Positions 1 through 5,380 of a DNA stretch of 5,380 nt are shown piece by piece. The position numbers and the translations under genes are program-made. Source of the DNA: Candidatus Sordicultor aquaticus. GTDB taxonomy: Bacteria; Atribacterota; Atribacteria; Atribacterales; Caldatribacteriaceae. The stretch is taken from positions 1 through 5,380 of the forward strand of contig JAGPEW010000069.1 in assembly GCA_018056825.1 (NCBI GenBank), in the 5' to 3' direction. The notes beneath the pieces were generated by a model. That model made no database searches. It saw nothing but the letters and a program-made list of their open reading frames with translations, and was not told the DNA's origin. Every line of letters begins with the position of its first letter. Position 1 is the first letter of the stretch.

Positions 1-701
1 GCAGTAAGAAATAAAGCTTTGGTGTTAGAACTATTTTTTCCTCCTACTACTACCACTTTATTAATTTTATAAAGTTTGATACCTTCTACTAAATCTCTCT
101 GCCGCATTTCGGTTTCAGCACACAAAGTATCAAAAACTTCAATATTTAGATTAGGAACTAAGTTTTGTATCTCTTTAGTAAACTCTTCTTTTATCTCTCG
201 AGGAAAGGTGGTTTGTTCTACTACTCCTATCTTTTCTCTAGAGAGAAATTTCTCTAACTTCCTCCACTCTTCCTTTCTTTCTAAGACCAGAGCCTCTTGA
301 GAAAGAAAACTTAATAGAGCCTGTATTTCAGGATGCTCGGAACTACCTAAAATAACCAGACTATACCCTTTTTTTTCTAATTCTTGAGCTAAAGTTTGCG
401 CTTTTTTTACTCGAGGACAGGTAGTGTCAATAATTTCCACGTGACGATTCTCCAGAAACTCTTTAACTTTTTTCTCTAATCCGTGGGAACGAGTAACTGC
501 TAAAGAAAAAGGAGGTATATCTTCAGGACTATTTACCATCACTCCCCCCTCTTCTTCTATCATTTTTATAGCCTGGGAATTATGAACTAACTCTCCCAAA
601 AAATATACTGACTTCCTCCGGGAAAGAGCGCGAAAAGCCAAATCAAAAGCTCTTTTAACCCCAGGGCAAAAACCTGTTCTATTTGCTAACCATACTTCCA
701 T
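1..701 (-). CDS. ispH: 4-hydroxy-3-methylbut-2-enyl diphosphate reductase (IspH/LytB), 3' end outside window
   Basis: This is the last enzyme of the MEP pathway, a cytosolic iron-sulfur enzyme that reduces HMBPP to IPP and DMAPP. The frame opens with ATG at 701 (MEVWLANRTGFCPG) and stays open to the window edge, giving 233 complete codons. All three cluster-binding cysteines are visible: Cys12 in TGFCPG, Cys95 in DTTCPRV and Cys194 in DTLCAET. Substrate-binding residues of the family are present: His40 (ELVHN), His123 and Glu125 (SSEHPE), Thr164/Thr165 (EQTTF), and Ser224/Asn226 (NSSNT). The C-terminal part with the last conserved serine is missing only because the window ends. The ATG follows the cmk stop with no gap (TAAATG), with a weak GGTG nine bases upstream, so translation is probably coupled to cmk. 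In many Clostridia this protein continues into ribosomal S1-type domains; that cannot be judged here. Identification is firm. Confidence 0.96.
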   Translation of the reverse strand, partial: MEVWLANRTGFCPGVKRAFDLAFRALSRRKSVYFLGELVHNSQAIKMIEEEGGVMVNSPEDIPPFSLAVTRSHGLEKKVKEFLENRHVEIIDTTCPRVKKAQTLAQELEKKGYSLVILGSSEHPEIQALLSFLSQEALVLERKEEWRKLEKFLSREKIGVVEQTTFPREIKEEFTKEIQNLVPNLNIEVFDTLCAETEMRQRDLVEGIKLYKINKVVVVGGKNSSNTKALFLT

Positions 702-1358
702 TTAATTTTTCACCAGCTGGTAAAGTTTTTCTACCACTTCATCTATGCTCAAAAAAGAAGTGTCTATTTCTATAGCATCTTTTGCTTTTTGTAGAGGAGC
801 ATCATCCCGAGTAGAATCAATAAAATCTCGCTCCAGCACGTTTCTTAAAACTACTTTATAATCTATATTATTCCCTTTGTCTTTCCTTTCTCTAAAGCGA
901 CGATAAGCTCTAATTTCGGGGCGAGCAATAAGAAAAATTTTTAAATCTGCATCGGGTAATATTACTGTGCCAATATCTCGTCCCTCAGTGACTGAGGGAC
1001 GAGATAGGGCAATTCTCCGTTGCACGTCTCGTAAATAGTTTCTTATCTCTTTTATTTTAGCCACTGGAGAAACTAAAGCATCTACTTCGGGTTGACGGAT
1101 ATCTTCAGTTACTTCTCGGCTATTTAAAAATATCCGAAACTTCTCTTCCCAAGAAACCTCTATTGTTATTGCAGTCAGTATCGAAGAAAGGTCTTGGAAA
1201 TTCTCAAAGGGAATATGATTTTCCCAAAGATAAAGAGTTATCGCTCGATACAGAGCTCCAGTATCAAGGTAAAGGTAATTTAAACGCCGAGCTAATCTTT
1301 GAGCTACTGTGCTTTTTCCTGCTCCAGCGGGTCCATCTATAGCTATATGTTCTTTCAT
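702..1358 (-). CDS. cmk: Cytidylate (CMP/dCMP) kinase
   Basis: This cytosolic kinase phosphorylates CMP and dCMP with ATP, feeding CTP and dCTP pools. With the ATG at 1358 it has 218 residues, usual for bacterial CMP kinases. A P-loop (GPAGAGKST) lies at residues 9-17 right after the N-terminal IAID strand. The nucleotide-binding motif DTGALYRA is at 32-39, TEDIR at 84-88, the family signature EGRDIGT at 125-131, and a lid-like RDFIDSTRDDAPL at 178-190. An in-frame ATG 18 bases upstream (1376) would add MGNERK, but it has no spaced Shine-Dalgarno and family members usually begin just before the IAIDGP strand. The chosen ATG overlaps the aroA stop as ATGA, a typical coupled junction. The codons for residues 118-129 form a perfect palindrome (974-1006), listed separately. 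Many Firmicutes carry plsC between cmk and ispH; here there is none. Confidence 0.96.
   Translation of the reverse strand: MKEHIAIDGPAGAGKSTVAQRLARRLNYLYLDTGALYRAITLYLWENHIPFENFQDLSSILTAITIEVSWEEKFRIFLNSREVTEDIRQPEVDALVSPVAKIKEIRNYLRDVQRRIALSRPSVTEGRDIGTVILPDADLKIFLIARPEIRAYRRFRERKDKGNNIDYKVVLRNVLERDFIDSTRDDAPLQKAKDAIEIDTSFLSIDEVVEKLYQLVKN
974..1006. repeat. Perfect 33-bp palindrome inside cmk
   Basis: The left arm TATCTCGTCCCTCAGT (974-989) and the right arm ACTGAGGGACGAGATA (991-1006) are exact reverse complements around a single central G at 990. Pairing stops at 973/1007. In the cmk mRNA it could fold as a 14-bp stem with a 5-nt loop. Neither strand has a T-run right after it, so it does not look like an intrinsic terminator. 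It covers the codons for CMK residues 118-129 (LSRPSVTEGRDI), so the DNA symmetry coexists with a conserved protein motif. The function, if any, is unknown. Presence in the sequence is certain; biological meaning is not. Confidence 0.9.
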
Positions 1359-2677
1359 CTTTCTCTCATTTCCCATTCCCCATAACCAATTTTCTCTAAA
1401 TCAGAAAAAAAGTTGGGATAGCTTATTTTTACACAATCTACATCTTCCACTATTAAATCCTTCTCTCCTACTATTCCTGCTATTACTAAACTCATAGCTA
1501 TTCGATGATCTCCATAGCTCTTTACTCTTCCTCCCTGAAAAGCACAGGGTCCCTGAATCAAAAGCCCATCCTTTCTTTCCTCTACTGTTGCACCTAGTTC
1601 CCTTAATCCTTGAGCGATAGCTTTCAGGCGGTCAGTTTCTTTTACTCTCAATTCCTCTGCCCCAGAAATGATGGTAACCCCTTCGGCTTTAGCAGCTAAA
1701 ACTGCAATTACGGGTATTTCATCAATTAAAAGAGGGATTAAGTCTTCTCCAATTTTTATTCCCCGGAGAGAGGAATATTCTACTTCTATATCTCCCCGGC
1801 GCTCGCCACATTCTTCTCTCTCTCCAATTATTTTAAAGTTTCCCCCCATTTCTCGAAGACAGGTCAAAAACCCAGTTCGGGTGGGGTTTAATCCTACGTC
1901 TTTGATTAAAATACGAGATTGAGGTAGAAGAGTAACCAAAGCAATTAAAAAAGAAGCAGAAGATAAATCGCCAGGAAGTGATAAATAAGAAGCGGGAATA
2001 AAAGAAGGGGGTTCAATTTCAACTATGTTGTTTTTTTTCTCTATTTTAACCCCTAAGTAACGGAGTAAGTTTTCCGTGTGGTCTCGAGAAGGTAAGGGCT
2101 CTTCAATAAAAGACATTCCCTCCCCTCTAAGAGCAGCAAAAATCAAAGCTGATTTAACCTGAGCACTGGGAAGGGGAAGACGATAAAAAAAAGCTTTTAC
2201 TCTATTTTTACCTCGCACAAAAAAAGGAGGAAAAGAGTTATCTTTTCTTCCTCCCACTTCTGCACCAGTGAGGCGTAAAGGCTCCATAACTCTTTTCATC
2301 GGCCGCTGACGAAGACTGCTATCTCCAGTAAATACAGTAAACCCATCTATCCCTGTGGCTATACCAGCTAAAAGCCGCATAGTAGTCCCTGAATTGCCAG
2401 TATCAATGACATTTTCTGATTCTTTCAGTTTTCCTAACCCTTTGCTTTTAACTATAATTCTCTCTTTTTCTTCCTCTTTGGTTATCTCTACTCCCCAGAG
2501 TTCCAGACCAAAAAGAGTAGAGAGGCAATCAGCACAAAAAGAAAAGCCATCCACAACTGTTACTCCCTGACTTAGGGCTCCAATCATAGCTCCTCTATGA
2601 CTCAAAGATTTATCTCGAGGAGCACGCATTTCTCCCTCCACTTTTTTAGAAAAAGGACGAATCAAAACTTCCTTCAT
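1355..2677 (-). CDS. aroA: 3-phosphoshikimate 1-carboxyvinyltransferase (EPSP synthase), class II-type
   Basis: EPSP synthase transfers the enolpyruvyl group of PEP to shikimate-3-phosphate in the shikimate pathway, in the cytosol. From the ATG at 2677 the protein has 440 residues, within the usual range. Motifs in order: DKSLSHR (22-28, with Lys23 and Arg28), GNSGTTMR (94-101), GDSSLRQRPMKRV (118-130), SAQVK (171-175), RDHTE (198-202), NPTR (264-267), DEIP (319-322, catalytic Asp), LRVKETDR (343-350, with Glu347 and Arg350), YGDHRIAM (388-395) and KISYP (417-421). SAQxK, RxHTE, NxTR and RPMxRV match the class II (Bacillus/CP4-like) group. Position 97 is Gly, as in E. coli Gly96, not the Ala of CP4, so glyphosate tolerance cannot be inferred. 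The first motif reads PRDKS where PGDKS is usual. The ATG overlaps the aroH stop as ATGA and has GGGGA eight bases upstream; an upstream TTG (2692) lacks a ribosome site. Confidence 0.97.
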   Translation of the reverse strand: MKEVLIRPFSKKVEGEMRAPRDKSLSHRGAMIGALSQGVTVVDGFSFCADCLSTLFGLELWGVEITKEEEKERIIVKSKGLGKLKESENVIDTGNSGTTMRLLAGIATGIDGFTVFTGDSSLRQRPMKRVMEPLRLTGAEVGGRKDNSFPPFFVRGKNRVKAFFYRLPLPSAQVKSALIFAALRGEGMSFIEEPLPSRDHTENLLRYLGVKIEKKNNIVEIEPPSFIPASYLSLPGDLSSASFLIALVTLLPQSRILIKDVGLNPTRTGFLTCLREMGGNFKIIGEREECGERRGDIEVEYSSLRGIKIGEDLIPLLIDEIPVIAVLAAKAEGVTIISGAEELRVKETDRLKAIAQGLRELGATVEERKDGLLIQGPCAFQGGRVKSYGDHRIAMSLVIAGIVGEKDLIVEDVDCVKISYPNFFSDLEKIGYGEWEMRER

Positions 2678-3057
2678 AAATTCTTTCCCCAATTAAAGTC
2701 TTCTCTCAAAGAAGAAGCTTTTCTCAAATAAAGATGGTGAATATCCACTGGTTCTTTATCAGTATAAGCTAAAGCTAAGAAGCGAATACATTTTTCTAAG
2801 GCTCCTTCTATCTTTATTTCCTGAGCACAGATAAGGGGAATATAGCGAAATTCCTCTTTTTCTCTAATAGCCTGAGCAGGAAAAATAGAATGTAAGTCAG
2901 GGGTAACAGTGATAAAAACTCCTACTACCTCCTGAGGAAATATATCATTCTCTTTTAAGAGAAGCCCGAATAACTCCTCGGCAGCTTGTTTAATCTCCTC
3001 TTTATCATCTCTTTCTACTGTAATTGCTCCTCTTATCCCTCGAACTTTTTTCTCCAT
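2674..3057 (-). CDS. aroH: Chorismate mutase, monofunctional AroH class
   Basis: This enzyme rearranges chorismate to prephenate, the branch point to phenylalanine and tyrosine. From the ATG at 3057 it has 127 residues, the same length as the Bacillus subtilis AroH I recall, and aligns with it throughout (VRGIRGAITVERD near the N-terminus, TPDLHSIFPAQAIRE in the middle). Active-site residues of the trimeric AroH fold are all present: Arg9, Phe59, Arg65, Cys77, Glu80, Arg92 and Tyr110, equivalent to Bacillus Arg7, Phe57, Arg63, Cys75, Glu78, Arg90 and Tyr108. The ATG begins one base after the cobO stop. A TTG at 3069 would add four residues and overlap cobO, but a GAGGG lies only one base before it; from the ATG the same GAGGG is 13 bases away, so neither ribosome site is ideal and the ATG is preferred by homology. 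The downstream neighbour aroA overlaps it by four bases, fitting joint control of aromatic amino-acid synthesis. Confidence 0.95.
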   Translation of the reverse strand: MEKKVRGIRGAITVERDDKEEIKQAAEELFGLLLKENDIFPQEVVGVFITVTPDLHSIFPAQAIREKEEFRYIPLICAQEIKIEGALEKCIRFLALAYTDKEPVDIHHLYLRKASSLREDFNWGKNL

Positions 3058-3058
3058 C

Positions 3059-3580
3059 TTAATATTCAAACCCTCGCCGAGCAGTTATTCCTCTATTAAA
3101 AGGGTGTTTAACCAATTTTACCTCTGAAACCAAATCAGCTATGGTAATTAATTCCTCAGGAACCTTTCTTCCAGTAATAATCACTTCTACATTAGGGTTT
3201 TTTTGTTTTAGAGCTCTTTCCATCTCTTCCCAAGTTAGAAGACAATAGGAAAAAGCGTAAGGCAGTTCATCCAGAACTATTATATCGTATTCTCCCTTTT
3301 TCAGAGCTTCTTGTGCCATATACCAACCCAGGGCAAACTCTTTCTGGTCTTCAAGAGAAGCCTCTCCGGATAAGAATTCACCACTACCAAACTGGAAAAC
3401 ATTCACCCCCGGTAAAAGTTGCAAAGATGCCAGTTCCCCGGTAAATCTCTTCTTAAAGAATTGGATAAGAAGGACTTTCATTCCCTGGCCTACTGCTCGC
3501 AAAATAGTTCCTAAAGCAGCAGTAGTTTTACCTTTTCCTTCCCCAAAATATACTTGAATTAATCCTGATTCACTTACCAA
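3059..3580 (-). CDS. cobO: Corrinoid (cob(I)alamin) adenosyltransferase, CobA/CobO/BtuR family
   Basis: This P-loop enzyme transfers the adenosyl group of ATP to the reduced cobalt of a corrinoid, in coenzyme B12 synthesis or salvage. The protein has 173 residues, slightly short of the roughly 190-200 of enterobacterial CobA, which has a longer N-terminal tail. The phosphate-binding loop GEGKGKTT is at 13-20, followed by AALGTILRAVGQG. VLLIQFFKK (36-44) replaces the common QFIKG. Next come TGEL (47-50), the Asp-Glu pair of IVLDELPYAF (101-110, D104/E105), VEVIITGRKVPEELITIADLVSEV (131-154 region) and the C-terminal GITARRGFEY (164-173), all family hallmarks. The start is TTG at 3580, supported by AAGGAGG six bases upstream; it lies inside the last codons of rluB (11-base overlap). 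No other cobalamin gene is visible nearby, so the choice between de novo synthesis and salvage (CobO versus BtuR naming) is open. Confidence 0.92.
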   Translation of the reverse strand: MVSESGLIQVYFGEGKGKTTAALGTILRAVGQGMKVLLIQFFKKRFTGELASLQLLPGVNVFQFGSGEFLSGEASLEDQKEFALGWYMAQEALKKGEYDIIVLDELPYAFSYCLLTWEEMERALKQKNPNVEVIITGRKVPEELITIADLVSEVKLVKHPFNRGITARRGFEY

Positions 3581-4301
3581 GTTTTTCCTCCTTATATTTT
3601 TGCAAAAACTGGATTTCCTTATCGGATAGATAGCGCCACTTTCCAGGAAGAAGATTTTTGTCCAAGGAAAGAGGCCCCATACTAATTCTTATCAATCTTA
3701 ACACGGGATGCCCTAAATAATCAAACATTATCCGGACTTCGTGTTTCTTACCTTCTGTAAGGGTAACTTCTACTATGCTACAATTAGAAGAAATCTCCTT
3801 TATTTCCCCTCGCCTAATATGATAGGAAATATCTTTAACTACTACTCCCTTTTCTAAAACTGAAAGCTCGTTTTCTCTTAGCTTTCCTTCCACATATACC
3901 AAATATTTTTTTTCCACTTCAAAACGGGGATGAGTAAGAAAATAGCTTAAAATACCGTCATTGGTGAAGAGTAGTAATCCTTCACTTTCACTATCTAATC
4001 TTCCTACCGGAAAAACTCGAGCAGTCACTTCACAAAGAAGATTAGCCACTGTTTGCCGTCCTCGAGGGTCAGAGAGGGTGGTGAGGTAATCTCGTGGTTT
4101 ATACAGTTGTATATAAACTAACTCCTCGTTTTTCTCCACTATCTTACCTTCAACTTTTATGATTTCTTCTCCCCTTACTCTTTCTGCTGGATTAGTAATC
4201 AACTGACCATTTACAGTAACTTTACCCTCTTTTATTAATTGGTCACACTTTCGGCGAGAGGCTATTCCTGCTTGAGCTAAAAATTTATTTAATCTCTCCA
4301 T
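3570..4301 (-). CDS. rluB: rRNA pseudouridine synthase, RluB/RsuA family
   Basis: A pseudouridine synthase predicted to modify rRNA, most likely 23S rRNA as in Bacillus RluB, which is also encoded next to scpB. The 243-residue protein starts with an S4 RNA-binding domain (about 1-47: MERLNKFLAQAGIASRRKCDQLI, KVTVNG). The catalytic domain contains the KPRDYLTTLSDPRGRQTV segment (68-85), the signature GRLDSESEGLLLFTNDG (100-116) with catalytic Asp103, and a C-terminal EGKKHEVRIMF...GHPVLRLIRISMGPLSL block (183-213). Small departures from consensus are Ser for Thr in GRLDxxTxG and KKHEVRIM for the common RNRQVRRM. The ATG at 4301 lies within the last codons of scpB (17-base overlap); the upstream bases are A/G-rich with no strong Shine-Dalgarno, suggesting coupling to scpB. 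The subfamily target (2605 region of 23S versus 16S) is inferred from context only. Confidence 0.92.
   Translation of the reverse strand: MERLNKFLAQAGIASRRKCDQLIKEGKVTVNGQLITNPAERVRGEEIIKVEGKIVEKNEELVYIQLYKPRDYLTTLSDPRGRQTVANLLCEVTARVFPVGRLDSESEGLLLFTNDGILSYFLTHPRFEVEKKYLVYVEGKLRENELSVLEKGVVVKDISYHIRRGEIKEISSNCSIVEVTLTEGKKHEVRIMFDYLGHPVLRLIRISMGPLSLDKNLLPGKWRYLSDKEIQFLQKYKEEKLGK
3587..3593 (-). promoter_or_regulatory. Shine-Dalgarno site for cobO
   Basis: The minus strand reads AAGGAGG followed by six bases (AAAAAC) and then TTG at 3580. It is the strongest ribosome-binding site in the window. It sits inside the 3' end of the rluB coding sequence and decides the non-ATG start of the adenosyltransferase gene. 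Confidence 0.85.
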
Positions 4302-4848
4302 TTTTCTTTTCTTGAAAGTAATTTTTTAATTTTTCCCATTCTTCTTCGTTTTTTATCCCAAACACTTCTAAAAATTTATCGGTGGTTTTATACAAGAGAG
4401 GCTTACCGGGGATATTACTTTGCCCTGCTACAGTTATTAACCCTTTCTCTAAGAGAGTACGGATAGTCTGTGATGAATCTACCCCTCTTTTTAAATCAAT
4501 CTGAGTTTTAGTAAGAGGCTGATAAAGAGAAATTATAGCTAAAGTTTCCAAGGCTTTCCGAGAAATAGCTTTAGCACTATTTATTTTCATTTTGGTCTTC
4601 AATTCCTGGCCATATTCTGGTTTAACCACCATTTGCCATTTCCCATTTATTTCTCGAATAATGAGAGCCCCCTCTCTTTTTTCGTACTCATCTCGAAGCT
4701 CTTGCAAAGCCTGAATTATGATTTCTTTATCTACTTCAACTATTTTCACCATTTCCGAATAGGATACTGGATGAGGAGAAGAGAAAAGCAAAGCTTCAAC
4801 TAGGTTCTTCACCTGAAGAATAGATTTTCCCAAAATATATTTTACCAT
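4285..4848 (-). CDS. scpB: Segregation and condensation protein B
   Basis: ScpB dimerises and binds ScpA (kleisin) within the SMC-ScpAB condensin that compacts and segregates the chromosome. The 187-residue protein has the two winged-helix domains of the family. The first begins at LVEALLFSSPHPVSYSEM (16-33). The second contains ISRKALETLAIISLYQPLTKTQIDLKRGVDSSQTIRTLLEKGLI (95-138), followed by the diagnostic IPGKPLLYKTTDKFLEVFGI (146-165). The C-terminal tail is short and charged. The ATG at 4848 is preceded by AAGGAAGG but gives a 53-base overlap with scpA and about 12 more residues than typical before the first helix. An alternative GTG at 4812 (VKNLVEALLF) would match the usual family start and cut the overlap to 17 bases, but has no good ribosome site. 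The start is therefore uncertain; the function is not. Confidence 0.95.
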   Translation of the reverse strand: MVKYILGKSILQVKNLVEALLFSSPHPVSYSEMVKIVEVDKEIIIQALQELRDEYEKREGALIIREINGKWQMVVKPEYGQELKTKMKINSAKAISRKALETLAIISLYQPLTKTQIDLKRGVDSSQTIRTLLEKGLITVAGQSNIPGKPLLYKTTDKFLEVFGIKNEEEWEKLKNYFQEKKNGEIK

Positions 4849-5380
4849 TTCCTTCCTTTTTCATCTGTAATTCCTTTCTGAACACCAAATCCAGTAGAAT
4901 CAAAAAAGTGGCAATGGTAACCTTTCGATCTGAACAATCCAAAAAAAATTCCTCCATCTCCCAAAATTCTTTTTCCTTTACCATCGTTTTAATTATTGTT
5001 TTTCTTTCTTCCAATAATTTTTGGAACTGATAGTCTAATGGCACGTCAGGAGAAGTTTCAGGAACCAAATAAAGTTCATAGAGAGACAAAAGTTCGGCTA
5101 AGGTTAACTTTTCCAATTCTTTTACCTCTCTATGGCGAAGGGCTTCCCATCGCTTTTCCGGAGCTTTCAAAGTCTTTTCTTCCTGTTCTTCCAAGCTAAA
5201 AAGAAGCTGAGTAAAAAGAATAGACCAATCTTCTTTTTCCAGCGATGAAGATGTTTCTTCCTCTTCCTCTTCTTCTTTTCCTAACGCTTCATCGAACTGA
5301 TTTTCAAAAAAACCAAGGATTTCTTCCCATACTCCCACACATTGCGGAAAGGGAGTTTGTTGCAGAAGTTTCCTCCATTG
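4796..5380 (-). CDS. scpA: Segregation and condensation protein A (kleisin), 5' end outside window
   Basis: The frame is open from the right edge to a TGA at 4796, giving 194 visible residues. Position directly upstream of scpB and the C-terminal winged-helix block DRKVTIATFLILLDLVFRKEL (about residues 151-171 of the visible part), followed by GKIYFGKIY, identify it as ScpA, the kleisin that bridges SMC heads and ScpB. The middle holds a run of seven Glu (codons 5255-5275) and a charged helical stretch, similar to the acidic linker of other ScpA proteins. A GTG at 5338 could be taken as a start, but it has no Shine-Dalgarno and full ScpA proteins are about 240-260 residues with an N-terminal SMC-binding domain, so the real start is probably beyond the window. 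Oddly, the part just before the acidic run (VWEEILGFFENQFDEALG) does not resemble the usual IKSxxLLP motif; the other two minus frames do not supply it either. Confidence 0.78.
   Translation of the reverse strand, partial: QWRKLLQQTPFPQCVGVWEEILGFFENQFDEALGKEEEEEEETSSSLEKEDWSILFTQLLFSLEEQEEKTLKAPEKRWEALRHREVKELEKLTLAELLSLYELYLVPETSPDVPLDYQFQKLLEERKTIIKTMVKEKEFWEMEEFFLDCSDRKVTIATFLILLDLVFRKELQMKKEGNGKIYFGKIYSSGEEPS
4851..4858 (-). promoter_or_regulatory. Putative Shine-Dalgarno site for scpB
   Basis: The minus strand reads AAGGAAGG, then AA and the ATG at 4848. The AAGGA part is five bases from the ATG, an acceptable spacing. It lies within scpA codons for KKEG, so its purine content is partly explained by the protein. 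It is the main support for the upstream ATG start of scpB over the GTG at 4812. Confidence 0.5.

Noticed and set aside
242..255. 14-bp perfect palindrome AGAGAAATTTCTCT within ispH.
   Set aside because: Seven-base arms are expected nearly by chance in a window of this size, more so in such a purine/pyrimidine-biased sequence, and nothing around it suggests an operator.
425..430. TTGACA on the minus strand, resembling a -35 box.
   Set aside because: It encodes the conserved IDTTC part of IspH, and no -10 element lies at the right distance.
974..1006. The cmk palindrome as an intrinsic terminator.
   Set aside because: No T-run follows the hairpin on either strand and the reading frame continues through it.
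1309..1497. Plus-strand open frame of 62 codons overlapping cmk and aroA.
   Set aside because: Antisense to two well-identified genes, low-complexity Leu/Phe/Ser composition, no ribosome site; a shadow of the minus-strand codons. The same holds for plus-strand frames at 76-300, 1668-1922, 2355-2570 and 4996-5199.
2678..2692. Upstream TTG start for aroA adding five residues.
   Set aside because: No ribosome site before the TTG, whereas the ATG at 2677 has GGGGA at eight bases, forms an ATGA junction with aroH and fits the family N-terminus.
3407..3445. Ten-base direct repeat CCCCGGTAAA at 3407-3416 and 3436-3445 inside cobO.
   Set aside because: Only two copies, in different codon contexts and in coding sequence; most likely chance.
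5255..5275. Triplet-like repeat (GAA/GAG run) in scpA as a microsatellite.
   Set aside because: It encodes seven Glu in the acidic linker common in ScpA, with mixed codons; ordinary low-complexity coding sequence.

Overview
The window is an AT-rich bacterial segment packed with housekeeping genes. All eight recognisable genes lie on the minus strand, and each overlaps or abuts the next, so they look like one co-transcribed, translationally coupled operon read from the right edge to the left edge. In transcription order they are: scpA (5' end outside the window), scpB, an RluB-type rRNA pseudouridine synthase, a cobO/btuR-type corrinoid adenosyltransferase, aroH (chorismate mutase), aroA (EPSP synthase), cmk (CMP kinase) and ispH (3' end outside the window). 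No stretch longer than a few bases is non-coding. I see no promoter, terminator, tRNA, rRNA, CRISPR array or mobile element, and nothing convincing on the plus strand.

The gene set points to a low-GC Gram-positive-type bacterium (Clostridia or Peptococcaceae-like) or a related deep-branching anaerobic lineage. The clues are the ScpA/ScpB condensin partners next to an RluB homologue, the AroH-class chorismate mutase best known from Bacillus, a class II-type EPSP synthase, and cmk followed by ispH. The exact taxon cannot be fixed from this sequence. The coding strand is visibly purine-rich and the proteins are rich in Glu, Lys and Arg, which would fit a thermophile but does not prove one.

Functionally the operon mixes chromosome organisation (scpA, scpB), ribosome maturation (rluB), corrinoid cofactor activation (cobO), the end of the shikimate pathway leading to prephenate (aroA, aroH), nucleotide metabolism (cmk) and the last step of the MEP isoprenoid pathway (ispH). 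AroA makes EPSP, a chorismate synthase encoded elsewhere must convert it to chorismate, and AroH turns chorismate into prephenate. The other genes share no obvious pathway and are probably joined by growth-linked co-expression.

The most unusual signal is a perfect 33-bp palindrome (two 16-bp arms around one central base, 974-1006) inside cmk, over the codons for its conserved EGRDI motif. Other points are a corrinoid adenosyltransferase inserted in a housekeeping operon, a long scpA/scpB overlap, a ScpA whose visible N-terminal part lacks the usual family motif, and an Arg in place of the usual Gly in the first EPSP synthase motif. I found no evidence of a new defence, mobile or regulatory system.
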